Below, one piece after another: positions 1 through 8,323 of a stretch of DNA of 64,000 nt. Source of the stretch: CAVQJU01 sp963755195 (lineage in GTDB: Bacteria; Acidobacteriota; Vicinamibacteria; Vicinamibacterales; CAVVIG01). The stretch's first letter is position 1. Every line of letters starts with the position of its first letter. Below the pieces are notes generated by a model. That model saw nothing but the letters and a program-made list of their open reading frames with translations, did not search any database and was not told the DNA's origin. The stretch covers positions 186,001 through 250,000 of the forward strand of contig CAVWIZ010000006.1 of the NCBI GenBank assembly GCA_963755195.1, read 5' to 3'. The position numbers were made by a program, and so were the translations under genes.

Positions 1-2
1 CC

Positions 3-28
3 GTTGCTCCAAGTCTGGGCACGGCACG
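3..28 (+). promoter_or_regulatory. Partial sigma-54 promoter of the first pilin gene (-12 half only)
   Basis: GTTGCT at 3-8 matches the -12 half of a sigma-54 promoter, and GGGCACGGCACG follows at 17-28. The second pilin gene has the same two blocks at exactly the same spacing (911-916 and 925-936), and there the -24 half is also present. The -24 half of this copy would lie before the window start, so it cannot be checked here. The assignment rests on the comparison with the second copy. Confidence 0.5.
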
Positions 29-69
29 ACCGCCGCATCTGAAAACCCAGGCTTCTCCAGGAGAGCGAC

Positions 70-594
70 ATGAAGATTCGTAACCAACAGGGCTTCACCC
101 TCATCGAGCTGCTGATCGTCGTGGCGATCATCGGCATCATCGCGGCCATCGCGGTGCCCGGATTGCTCCGCGCCCGCATGTCGGGTAACGAAGCCTCGGC
201 CATCGGGTCGATGCGCGCCGTCAACACCGCGCAGCAGAACTACTCGCAGCAGTGCAACGGCTACGCGCCGGTGCTGACCGAGCTCGGCACGGGCGGCGCG
301 GGAGCGTTCCTCTCGCCCGACTTGAGCATCGGTGCGCCGCCCATCGCGAAGAGCGGCTACAGCATCCAACTGGCGACGGGCCTCGGCGCCGCGGCGATTC
401 CGACGCCGCCGATGGGGTGCACGGCGACGACGACGAACTACTACGCGACGGCGGTTCCGTTGACGGCCGGATCGACCGGCAGCCGCGGGTTCGCGACGAG
501 CGAAGCGGGCACCATCTACCAGAACAACGCAGCGGCGGCGACCGCGCCCCCGCAGCCGTTCGTGGCCGGTGGCAGCATCAGCCCGATTCAGTAA
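70..594 (+). CDS. pilA: Type IV pilin (PilA-like), copy 1
   Basis: The 174-residue protein is the major-pilin type: a short basic leader MKIRNQQG, then a phenylalanine at mature position 1 and glutamate at +5 (FTLIELL), followed by a hydrophobic N-terminal helix. PilD is expected to cleave after Gly8 and N-methylate the phenylalanine, leaving about 166 residues that assemble into the pilus fibre. The globular part carries only two cysteines, Cys62 and Cys117, which probably form one disulfide. The ribosome site AGGAGA lies 5-6 bases before the ATG. A hairpin terminator follows at 616-656, so the gene is a monocistron. It differs from copy 2 at only four residues (2, 7, 100 and 102). The symbol is by family; whether both copies form the main fibre is not shown. 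Confidence 0.88.
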   Translation: MKIRNQQGFTLIELLIVVAIIGIIAAIAVPGLLRARMSGNEASAIGSMRAVNTAQQNYSQQCNGYAPVLTELGTGGAGAFLSPDLSIGAPPIAKSGYSIQLATGLGAAAIPTPPMGCTATTTNYYATAVPLTAGSTGSRGFATSEAGTIYQNNAAAATAPPQPFVAGGSISPIQ

Positions 595-615
595 CGTCGA
601 CCGACGCGATTCTCC

Positions 616-656
616 AACCGGCATGGCTTCGCAAGGGGCCATGCCGGTTTCTTTTT
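616..656 (+). terminator. Rho-independent terminator of pilin copy 1
   Basis: A perfect 12-bp stem, AACCGGCATGGC (616-627) with GCCATGCCGGTT (638-649), has a 10-base loop and is followed by TCTTTTT. The same hairpin recurs after copy 2. Confidence 0.88.
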
Positions 657-900
657 GGGCCATCAGTTGTATGTATGTAGTACAAATCTGCCTCAATCTT
701 CACAGTAGCTGTGTGTGCGGTCGTCGATACGCGTCGCCCGGGCGTTGACGGTTTTCGGCGCCAACAACGCCGACCTGACAATCTCTGTCGGAACACCGGG
801 CAATGATTGTCAGTCTTGACGCTTTTGGGGGTCGATTTGAAGCCTCTGTTTGTCACTTAAGTTATTGAACATAAGCTACTTAGACGAGATTATCGAACTC
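657..900. other. Non-coding region upstream of the second pilin promoter
   Basis: About 240 bp between the first terminator and the second pilin promoter hold no convincing gene; the short frames present look like chance. The region is less GC-rich than the surroundings. It contains a small cluster of TGTC/GACA motifs (777-780 on the minus strand; 786-789, 808-811 and 851-854 on the plus strand), 50-125 bp upstream of the sigma-54 promoter. That is where an activator of the PilR/NtrC type would be expected to bind. P. aeruginosa PilR is known to use repeated TGTC sites, but the link here is inference. Confidence 0.3.
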
Positions 901-916
901 TGGCATACGGGTTGCT
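901..916 (+). promoter_or_regulatory. Sigma-54 (RpoN) promoter of pilin copy 2
   Basis: TGGCATACGGGTTGCT matches the -24/-12 consensus TGGCACG-N4-TTGCW with only two mismatches at weaker positions. It keeps the exact GG-N10-GC spacing (GG 902-903, GC 914-915). Transcription should start near 926-928, leaving a leader of about 60 bases with AAGGAG before the ATG at 989. An NtrC-type activator is encoded at 11868-13299 and a sensor kinase at 6289-7575, which fits PilS/PilR control. Confidence 0.78.
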
Positions 917-988
917 TTTTGGTTGGGCACGGCACGCCCGATAGTGGGCACCGGCAGCAAATAACGTAACTTTTAAGGAGAGACAGAA

Positions 989-1513
989 ATGAGTATTCGC
1001 AACCAGAAAGGTTTCACCCTCATCGAGCTGCTGATCGTCGTGGCGATCATCGGCATCATCGCGGCCATCGCGGTGCCCGGATTGCTCCGCGCCCGCATGT
1101 CGGGTAACGAAGCCTCGGCCATCGGGTCGATGCGCGCCGTCAACACCGCGCAGCAGAACTACTCGCAGCAGTGCAACGGCTACGCGCCGGTGCTGACCGA
1201 GCTCGGCACGGGCGGCGCGGGAGCGTTCCTGTCGCCCGACTTGAGCATCGGTGCGCCGCCCATCGCGAAGAGCGGCTACAGCATCAACCTGGTGACGGGC
1301 CTCGGCGCCGCGGCGATTCCGACGCCCCCGATGGGGTGCACGGCGACGACGACGAACTACTACGCGACGGCGGTTCCGTTGACGGCCGGATCGACCGGCA
1401 GCCGCGGGTTCGCGACGAGCGAAGCGGGCACCATCTACCAGAACAACGCAGCGGCGGCGACCGCGCCCCCGCAGCCGTTCGTGGCCGGTGGCAGCATCAG
1501 CCCGATTCAGTAA
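989..1513 (+). CDS. pilA: Type IV pilin (PilA-like), copy 2
   Basis: This 174-residue pilin has the same architecture as the upstream copy: leader MSIRNQKG, cleavage before Phe9, glutamate at +5, a hydrophobic helix, and cysteines 62 and 117. Differences from copy 1 are Ser2 for Lys, Lys7 for Gln, Asn100 for Gln and Val102 for Ala. Two of these are in the removed leader, so the mature proteins differ at two residues only. It has a complete sigma-54 promoter at 901-916, a strong AAGGAG ribosome site and its own terminator at 1535-1576. Two nearly identical pilins could be a dosage effect or a substrate for recombination. Confidence 0.88.
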   Translation: MSIRNQKGFTLIELLIVVAIIGIIAAIAVPGLLRARMSGNEASAIGSMRAVNTAQQNYSQQCNGYAPVLTELGTGGAGAFLSPDLSIGAPPIAKSGYSINLVTGLGAAAIPTPPMGCTATTTNYYATAVPLTAGSTGSRGFATSEAGTIYQNNAAAATAPPQPFVAGGSISPIQ

Positions 1514-1534
1514 CACCGACCGACGCGATTCTCC

Positions 1535-1576
1535 AACCGGCATGGCCTCGCAAGGGGCCATGCCGGTTCTTTTTTT
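1535..1576 (+). terminator. Rho-independent terminator of pilin copy 2
   Basis: The same 12-bp stem as at 616-656 (arms 1535-1546 and 1557-1568) is followed by a longer run of eight T. The next gene starts only 12 bases later, so its promoter must overlap this region or it depends on read-through. Confidence 0.88.
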
Positions 1577-1588
1577 GGGTCGTCATCT

Positions 1589-2815
1589 GTGGTACAAACG
1601 TCGCTGATCGTGAGTGCGACCGCTCGAACACTGGCAGCTGTCTGTGCGCTGGTCGGGCTCGCGGCGATGCTCTTTGCCGCTTCCGTGCACTATCGTCTGC
1701 TGTTCGACCCTGGCCACGCGGCCCTCTGCGACATCAGCACGACGCTCAACTGCACGCAGGTATACCTGAGCCGGTACAGCACGGCATTCGGCCTGCCGGT
1801 GTCGGTGTTTGGCGCCATCTGGTTTGCGGGGGTGTTGCTGCTCGTCGGCGCCGCCGCGATCGGACCCCAAGCGGTCCGGGAGAATGTCCCCGGGTATCTG
1901 TTTGCGCTATCGACGGCCGGCCTGGCCGTGGTGCTCTATCTCGGATACGCGTCGTTCGTGATTCTGAAAGTGTACTGTGTGGTGTGCCTGATCACCGACG
2001 CCGCGGTGATTGGGATCTTCCTCATCTCCGGCGCTGCCACGTCTTTCCCTATGACGACATTACCAAAGCGCGCTGTCACTGACCTGCGGACCTGGATCGC
2101 GAGCCCACTCGCCATCGCCGTGACGCTGCTCTTTTTCGGCGGAGCCGCCTCGGCCGTCGCCTTTTTTCCGCGCGAGGGCTCGGCCGCGGAGCCAGCGACC
2201 GGTGCGGCCGTTCAGGCGGCCGCTCAGGACCAACGATCGGAGTTCGAGCGCTGGTACACCGCCCAGCCGCGCGTGCCGCTCGTCGTTCCCGCGGAAGGCG
2301 CGAAGGTGTTGATCGTCAATTTCAGCGACTTCCAGTGTCCGTTCTGCAAGCAGGCCTACGAGGTTCTCAAGCCGATCCTCGCGAAATACAATGCGCAACA
2401 GCCGGGCTCGGTCCGGCTGGCCCTCAAGGATTTTCCTCTCGACTCAGAATGCAACGCGGAGGTGAAAAACGGCGGGCCGCACCCGTCGGCGTGCGAAGCG
2501 GCCGTCGCGGTCCGCCTCGCCCGCGCGCACAACCGCCAAGATGCCATGGAAGAATGGTTCTTCTCCAACCAGCCGGCGATGACGCCCGCCAGCGTGCGGC
2601 AGGCCGCACGCGACGTGGGCCAGGTGACCGACTATGAAGCAAAGTATGCGGCCACGCTGGATCTGGTGAGAAGCGATGTCGCCTTCGGGCACTCGCTGGG
2701 CGTCTCGGGGACGCCGACGATTTTCACAAACGGGGTGAGAATCCCGAGCGGGCTGGCACTGCAGTATGTCGATCAGGCGATCGCCATCGAACTGCAGCGC
2801 GCCACCACCAAGTGA
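1589..2815 (+). CDS. VKOR-DsbA fusion, membrane disulfide-bond forming oxidoreductase
   Basis: The 408-residue protein joins two redox modules. Residues about 10-155 are a vitamin K epoxide reductase-type membrane domain with several hydrophobic helices, the loop cysteines Cys47 and Cys55 and a Cys130-Val-Val-Cys133 active site. After one more helix (about 170-192), residues about 235-400 form a DsbA-like thioredoxin domain with Cys250-Pro-Phe-Cys253 and an SGTPT segment that supplies the cis-proline. In known family members the thioredoxin domain oxidises periplasmic proteins and passes electrons to VKOR and then to quinone. It sits directly after two pilins with one cysteine pair each, so pilin oxidation is a reasonable but unproven role. 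The start used is GTG at 1589; a downstream GTG at 1610 is possible. Confidence 0.85.
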   Translation: MVQTSLIVSATARTLAAVCALVGLAAMLFAASVHYRLLFDPGHAALCDISTTLNCTQVYLSRYSTAFGLPVSVFGAIWFAGVLLLVGAAAIGPQAVRENVPGYLFALSTAGLAVVLYLGYASFVILKVYCVVCLITDAAVIGIFLISGAATSFPMTTLPKRAVTDLRTWIASPLAIAVTLLFFGGAASAVAFFPREGSAAEPATGAAVQAAAQDQRSEFERWYTAQPRVPLVVPAEGAKVLIVNFSDFQCPFCKQAYEVLKPILAKYNAQQPGSVRLALKDFPLDSECNAEVKNGGPHPSACEAAVAVRLARAHNRQDAMEEWFFSNQPAMTPASVRQAARDVGQVTDYEAKYAATLDLVRSDVAFGHSLGVSGTPTIFTNGVRIPSGLALQYVDQAIAIELQRATTK

Positions 2816-2816
2816 C

Positions 2817-3754
2817 GTGACGTTTGCGATCGAAACAATCGAGCTCACCAAAGACTACGCCGTCGGTTTTTGGCGCAAGCGGCCCAAGCGCGTGCTCGAC
2901 CGGCTGTCGCTGCAGGTGGGCGCCGGCGAGGTGTTCGGCTTCCTCGGGCCGAACGGCGCGGGCAAGACGACCACGCTGAAGCTGCTGCTGCAGCTGGTGT
3001 TTCCCACCTCCGGGGAGGCCCGGATTTTCGGGCGCCCGGCAGGCGATCTGGCGGCCAAGCGCCGGCTGGGTTACCTCCCGGAAAACCCCTATTTTTACGA
3101 CCACCTTACCGCGGAGGAGTTGCTCACCTATTACGGCGGGTTGCTCGGCCTCGCGGGCGGCCGACCGCCGCCGGCGCGTGAGTGCCCTGCTCGACGACGT
3201 AGGCATCGGCAAGGAGCGCCGCGAGGCGCTCCGCAAGTTCTCGAAGGGCATGCTGCAGCGAGTCGGCATCGCCCAGGCGCTGCTCAACGAGCCGGACCTC
3301 GTCATTCTCGACGAGCCGATGTCGGGTCTCGATCCGCTCGGACGCCGCGCTGTCCGGGCGCTCATCCTGCGGCTGCGCGACCGCGGCTGCACCGTGTTTT
3401 TCAGCTCGCACGTATTGAGCGACGCCGAGGCGCTCTGCAGCCGCGTGGCCATCCTTGCCAAGGGCCGCCTCGTCGCCAGCGGCCTCCTCAGCGAGATGCT
3501 GGCGTTCCACGTCCACGGGCTGGGAGCTCGTCGTGGCCGACGTGCAGGAATCGGTCGTCGCGAAGCTCGGCCCCCGCGTGAGGAGCGCCGTGTCCATCGG
3601 CGCTGGTCGTTTTCAGCTCGAGCTGCCGCAGGACACGCCTCCCGAACAGTTGCTGGGTGACATCGTCGCGGCTGGCGGCCGGCTCGTGTCGCTCAACCCG
3701 ATTCGCGAGACGCTCGAAGACATCTTCGTGGAACGTGTGCGGGAGGGAGCGTGA
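2817..3754 (+). CDS. ABC transporter ATP-binding protein, reading frame broken by two 1-base insertions
   Basis: This is an ABC-2 type ATPase of about 311 residues. It has Walker A (GPNGAGKTTT), a signature motif in the form FSKGMLQR, Walker B with the following LDEPMSGLDP, and an SSHVLSD switch. The frame shifts by +1 near 3165 (an extra G in GGCGGCCGAC) and again near 3525 (an extra G before GCTGGGAG). Removing both bases gives a continuous protein. Translation starts at a GTG one base after the preceding stop, which suggests coupling. The last four bases overlap the permease gene. The partner is therefore the permease at 3751; the exported substrate is unknown. Confidence 0.85.
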
Positions 3755-4557
3755 GGACCCTCGGCTGGATCGCGATGAACGGGTTCCGCGAGTCGGTGCG
3801 CGACAAGGTGCTCTACAACCTCGTGGCGTTCGCGATTCTGTTGACGGGCACGTCGTACGTGCTCGGGCAACTCACCGCGGGCCAGGATCTCAAGATCATC
3901 AAGGACCTCGGGCTGTCGTCGATCGACATCTTCGGCGTCTTCATGGCCGTCTTTATCGGCATCGGCCTCGTCTCGAAGGAGGTCGAACGGCGAAGCATCT
4001 ACAGCCTGCTGGCGAAACCGATCCGGCGTTACGAAGTCGTGATTGGCAAGTACGCGGGACTCGTGCTCACGCTCTCGGTGAACGTGGCGATCATGACCGT
4101 CGCCCTCTACGCCGTGCTTGCCTACGTCGGGTGGAGCGAGAACTCCTCAGCCAAGCTCGCTCGCGAGGCGCCGGCGCTCGATCCGGCCCTGCTCAAGGCC
4201 GTGGTGCTGATCCTGGTCCAACTGATGGTTGTGACGGCCACCGCGCTGTTCTTCTCCACGTTTTCGACGCCCATTCTGTCGGCGGCGCTGACCTTCGGGT
4301 TCTACGTCGCGGGCTACTTCAGCGCCGACCTGCGGAACTTCGACCAGGTGGTCGATTCGAAGGTCGTGCAGGCGCTCGCTCGCGGGCTGTACTACGTGCT
4401 GCCGAACCTCGCCCAGTTCGACGTGACGGCACAGGTCGTCCATGGGATGCCCGTCAGCGCCGGCTACATGGCGGTCGCCATCGGGTACGGTTTCGTCTAC
4501 ATCGCGATGTTGCTCACTGGCGGCGCGATCATTTTTTCCCGGCGTGACTTCAAATGA
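3751..4557 (+). CDS. ABC-2 type transporter permease
   Basis: The 268-residue membrane protein has about six hydrophobic segments, and its N-terminal half carries the SKEVERRSIYSLLAKPI stretch typical of ABC-2 permeases of the NosY/Gld type. It forms a GTGA overlap with the ATPase gene upstream and an ATGA overlap with the TPR gene downstream, so the three are one translational unit. Unlike both neighbours, the frame is intact. The substrate cannot be told from the sequence. Its place inside a pilus gene block suggests a role at the cell envelope. Confidence 0.85.
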   Translation: MRTLGWIAMNGFRESVRDKVLYNLVAFAILLTGTSYVLGQLTAGQDLKIIKDLGLSSIDIFGVFMAVFIGIGLVSKEVERRSIYSLLAKPIRRYEVVIGKYAGLVLTLSVNVAIMTVALYAVLAYVGWSENSSAKLAREAPALDPALLKAVVLILVQLMVVTATALFFSTFSTPILSAALTFGFYVAGYFSADLRNFDQVVDSKVVQALARGLYYVLPNLAQFDVTAQVVHGMPVSAGYMAVAIGYGFVYIAMLLTGGAIIFSRRDFK

Positions 4558-5509
4558 CGGACGTTCGACGCTCGCCGATTGTCGGTGCCGTCGTCGCCCT
4601 CGTCATACTCTTTGCCGCGGCGGTCTGGCTTCAGATGCTGCGCGACAAGTGGTACCAGCTGACGCCCAGCGAAGAAGAGACGCTCTATCTCACGCAACGG
4701 GCGACCAGCCGCGTGGTGTTTTCGCAACGTTCCCTGGCGTCCGATCTGTACTGGATTCGCGCGATTCAGTACTACGGCGGCCGCGCGAGGGGCGCGAAAG
4801 CGAAAGTCGAGGATGCGTTCGAGCCGCCGGCGGCGCTCGCGGCCAACGCGCCGGTCGCGTTCGACCTGCTGTACCCGCTGCTGGATATCACGACCACGCT
4901 CGACCCGAGGTTCAACATCGCGTACCGCTTCGGATCGATCTTTCTGTCCGAGAAGTATCCGCACGGACCCGGGCGGCCGGACCAGGCCATCGCGCTGCTC
5001 GAAAAAGCTCTCCAGGCAATGCCCGACAAGTGGCAGTACTGGCAGGACATCGGGTTCGTGTACTACTGGAACATACACGACTACGCCCAGGCGGCCCGCG
5101 CCTTCAACAAGCGGCGCCGACATCCCCGGTGCGCCCTGGTGGCTCCGCTCGTTGGCGGCGACGATGCTCGCCAGAGGAGGCGATCGCGGCGCGTCGCGGC
5201 TGTTGTGGACGCAGCTGTTCAACACCGCGAACAACGACTACGCGCGCAGCGCCGCGAGGTTGAAACTTCAGCAGCTCGACGCGATCGAAACGATCGAGGG
5301 GCTGCAGCGTGTGATCGATGCGTTCTCCACACGCACGGGATCGCAGGTCACAGGTTGGAAGATCCTCGATCGCCGCCGGTGTCATCCGCGGCATTCCGCT
5401 CGATCCGGGTGGCGTTCCGTACGAACTGACATCGTCTCGCGTCCAGTTGTCGTCGCAATCGCCGCTGTTCCCGCTGCCGATCGAGCCGGCGACGCGGGGC
5501 GGGGCGTGA
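4554..5509 (+). CDS. Membrane-anchored TPR-like protein, two 1-base insertions
   Basis: The protein starts with one N-terminal membrane helix (residues about 9-26), followed by helical repeats resembling tetratricopeptide units, including a segment with ALLEKALQAMPDKWQYWQDI. The frame shifts +1 near 5113 (extra C before GGCGCCGAC) and +1 near 5362 (extra G in CTCGATCGCC). With these removed the protein runs about 317 residues to the stop at 5507-5509. It overlaps the permease start-stop and the prepilin peptidase start (GTGA). Such a protein often accompanies ABC-2 exporters in Acidobacteria-like genomes and may be an assembly or scaffold factor. That role is inferred from position only. Confidence 0.7.
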
Positions 5510-6283
5510 CGGCGCCCAATCCGTTTCTCGAAGGCACGTTCGTCATGCTGCTGGGCATGATGCTCGGCAGTTTCATGAACGTCTGCATCTATCGCCTTCC
5601 GCGTGGGCTCTCGCCAGTGCGGCCGCGGTCAGGCTGTCCCTCGTGCGGACACATGCTCGCGTGGTACGAGAACGTGCCGGTCGTGAGCTACCTGGTGCTG
5701 CGAGGCCGGTGCCGGTCGTGCGGCTCGTCGATCTCTCTCATCTATCCGATCGTGGAGCTCGGCACCGGCGCCGTGTTTCTCGCCGGCTATCTCTGGTACG
5801 GCCCGAGTCCGCTGCTCGCCGCCAGGCTTGCGTTCGCGTGGGCGATGATTGCGCTCTTCGCCATCGACCTGCAGCACAAGATCCTTCCCAACGTCATCAC
5901 GCTCCCGGGCATCGTCATCGGGTTTCTGCTTGAGCGAGGTGGCGGGGCCCGGGTGGGTGGCGTCGCTCCTCGGGATCGCGGTGGGCGCGGGCAGCCTGTT
6001 CGCGATCGCCGAAATCTACTACCGCGTCCGCCACGAGGAAGGACTCGGTATGGGCGACGTCAAGATGCTCGGCATGATCGGGGCGTTTCTCGGCTGGAAG
6101 CTGGCGCTCGTCACGCTCGTGTTCGCGTCGCTGACCGGTTCGATTGTCGGCGTCGGCGTGCTCGTGGCAAAAAAGGAATCGCTGAAGTACGCGCTGCCGT
6201 TCGGCACGTTCCTCGCCGTCGGCGCCCTCGTCGCGGCCGTGGCGGGCGAGCCCATGCTCGACTGGTATCTCGGCCTCTTCTAG
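5506..6283 (+). CDS. pilD: Prepilin peptidase (PilD-type, A24 family), one 1-base insertion
   Basis: This membrane aspartyl protease cleaves prepilin leaders and methylates the new N-terminus. The cytoplasmic loop carries the four-cysteine zinc site (CPSCGH and CRSCGS). The two catalytic aspartates lie in AIDLQHKILP and GMGDVK. The N-terminal stretch GSFMNVCIYRLP is a family signature. About 258 residues result once a single inserted base near 5936 is removed, where the frame passes from ...GFLL to SEVAGPGW. The GTG start overlaps the preceding stop. It is the expected processing enzyme for the two pilins at 70-1513 and the minor pilins at 7760-10310. Confidence 0.88.
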
Positions 6284-6288
6284 ATCCC

Positions 6289-7575
6289 ATGACGCCTGCC
6301 GGACAGCTGTTCCTCGGCTTGAACGTGATCGTCACGATCCTCGTCGCGGTCCTGACCTTTGCGGCGCTGAAATTCCTCACGGCGGCCCGGAGCACGCGGA
6401 ACCGGCTGAAGGACAGCGGCAGCGGCATGGAGACGGCGCTGTTGTCGGCGGCGTTGCAGGACGCCGTCACCAAGTTGAAGGCGCAGGAGCGCGCCATGAC
6501 GCTGCGCGCTGAAGCGTCCGAACGCCTGAGCGACGAGATCATCGCGAACCTGACCGCCGGCCTGCTGATGGTCAACGGCACCGGCGCCGTGCAGATCGTC
6601 AACCCTGTCGGGCGGCGCCTGCTCAACCTTGGCGAGGGCCCTCACCGCGGCGCCAACTATCGAGAGGTGCTGGCGCACGCCGAGCCCGTGGCCGCACTGA
6701 TCGAGCAGTGCCTCAGCACGCGGCCGGTCGATGATCCGGCGCGCGGTCGAAATCCCCACGGGCGAGGCAGCCGCCTTGCACCTCGGCCTGAGCGTGACGC
6801 CGGTCAAGGACGAGGCGTCAGCGTCGCACGGCGCGATTTGTCTCTTCACCGATCTGTCCGTCGGTCGTCGCGCTCGAGGAACAGGTCCGGCTGAAGGACA
6901 GCCTGGCGCGTGTCGGCGAGCTGACCGCAGGCATCGCGCACGAGTTCCGCAACGGGCTGGCGACGATTCACGGCTACAGCCGGTTGCTCAATCTCGACGC
7001 CCTGCCGCCGGCGTTCCGGCCCTACGTCGAAGGTATTCGCGCGGAAACCGAGGCCATGCGCGAGGTGGTGACCAACTTTCTGAACTTCGCGCGGCCGGCA
7101 CAACTGACACTTGTCGCCGGTCGATCTCGGCGCCGTGGCCGCGCGCGCGGCCGACGACCTGCGTGCCGATGCGCGGGCGCTGTCGGGCGACATCCTGGTC
7201 ACCGGGGAATTTGCCACGATCGAAGGCGACGACGTCATGCTGCGGCAGGCGCTCAGCAACCTGCTGCGAAACGCGATCGAGGCGTGCGCGGCGGCCGGCG
7301 TCGCGCCGGCCGTCGTGGTTCAGGCGCACGTCGATTCCGCGCAGGGCGTGTGCACGGTGTCGGTCTGCGACAACGGTCCCGGTTTCCCCGAGCACATGCG
7401 CGAACGTGTCTTCCATCCGTTTTTCACGACCAAGGCGCAAGGCACGGGCCTGGGCCTGGCGCTCGTGCAGAAGATCGTCGTGACGCACAACGGGCGCGTG
7501 ACGGCTGGTAGCGGACCGGACGGGGCAGGCGGGTGCGTCACGGTCGTCCTGCCGGTGACGACGTCGAGCTTGTAA
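6289..7575 (+). CDS. Sensor histidine kinase with PAS domain (PilS/NtrB-like), three 1-base insertions
   Basis: The protein has one N-terminal membrane helix (residues about 8-28), a short coiled linker, a PAS-like domain (around NLTAGLLMVNGTGAVQI), a HisKA box AGIAHEFRNGLATIHGY with the phospho-accepting histidine, and a HATPase domain with N-box NLLRNAIEA and G-boxes DNGPGFP and GTGLGLALV. The frame shifts +1 near 6737 (extra G in GTCGATGATC), near 6865 (extra G before GTCGTCGCG) and near 7117. It follows pilD by six bases. The matching response regulator is probably the sigma-54 activator at 11868, and together they would act on the sigma-54 pilin promoter. The low number of membrane helices differs from the six of P. 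aeruginosa PilS. Confidence 0.82.
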
Positions 7576-7727
7576 ATATTCTCCAACCGATCAGCGCGCG
7601 GCGTTCGCAGTCGCTGCCACCCTCGACTGCCACGACACGACCGCCTTCACGAGATCCCTTCAATTCTCAACGTCTTTTGCTCGCGAATTCGCTTTTCGAA
7701 GCGCCTTCACCGAGCCGCCGCGACATG

Positions 7728-7743
7728 TGGCGAGGGAGTTGCA
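7728..7743 (+). promoter_or_regulatory. Possible sigma-54 promoter before the minor pilin genes
   Basis: TGGCGAGGGAGTTGCA keeps the GG-N10-GC spacing and both invariant cores of a sigma-54 promoter. The predicted start near 7754 would leave only about six bases before the ATG at 7760, which weakens the case, and such matches arise by chance in GC-rich DNA. Confidence 0.25.
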
Positions 7744-7759
7744 CTTGCTTGCCGGCGTC

Positions 7760-8323
7760 ATGAGGCACACGCAATCGTCCGCCGGGTTTTCGCTCCTTGA
7801 AGCCTTGATCGCGACGGGCATCATGGCCGTGGCCCTCGCCGCGCTCGGCCAGATGTTCGCCATCGCGGTGGCCAACAACACGTCGGCGCGCAGCGGCTCG
7901 TATGCGACGGTGCTGGCCGAGCAGAAAATGGAACAGCTGCGCGGCCTGACGTGGGGCTTCGACACGCTGGGGCTCACGGTCGCCGATTCGACGACGAACA
8001 CCGCCGCGGCGGTTGAGACGCCGGCTGGCGGCACCGGTCTCAGTACGTCGCCGCGCGCCACACTCACCAGCAATGTCCCCGGCTATGTCGACTACCTGGA
8101 CCAGTTCGGCAGCATCCTCGGCGGTGGGCCTGTCATGCCGGCCAGCGCCGTCTACGTTCGGCGATGGTCGGTGGAACCCTTGCCCACGAGCCTCAACGCC
8201 CTGGTGCTCCAAGTGCTGGTGACCAAGCGCGCCACTCGAGGAGCCGCCGACGTGGATGGAGCCACGCGCCGGTTGCCCGACGAGGCGCGGCTCGTCAGCG
8301 TGAAAGCGAGGAAAGCGCGATGA
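7760..8323 (+). CDS. Minor pilin, PilV/GspI-like
   Basis: The 187-residue protein starts MRHTQSSAG and has a class III prepilin cleavage site before FSLLEAL, with glutamate at +5 and a hydrophobic helix, as in PilV and GspI pseudopilins. An upstream in-frame GTG at 7727 would only lengthen the leader, so the ATG is preferred. It begins a run of three overlapping or closely spaced minor-pilin genes (ATGA overlap with the next). Such proteins prime pilus assembly at the inner membrane and may be tip components. Confidence 0.75.
   Translation: MRHTQSSAGFSLLEALIATGIMAVALAALGQMFAIAVANNTSARSGSYATVLAEQKMEQLRGLTWGFDTLGLTVADSTTNTAAAVETPAGGTGLSTSPRATLTSNVPGYVDYLDQFGSILGGGPVMPASAVYVRRWSVEPLPTSLNALVLQVLVTKRATRGAADVDGATRRLPDEARLVSVKARKAR

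Larger units (their letters stand above)
70..1576 (+). repeat. Tandem direct duplication of the pilin gene plus its terminator
   Basis: Two direct copies lie 919 bp apart (70-656 and 989-1576), each holding a pilin gene and the same terminator hairpin. The coding parts are nearly identical at the DNA level from codon 8 onward, while most of the DNA between the copies is unrelated. The promoter core (GTTGCT and GGGCACGGCACG) is also shared. This looks like a recent duplication or copies kept alike by gene conversion. Confidence 0.85.

Noticed and set aside
4813..6894. A single 693-codon frame running through the TPR, prepilin peptidase and kinase genes
   Set aside because: It is an accidental join caused by inserted bases; its parts belong to three separate genes with their own overlapping starts and stops.
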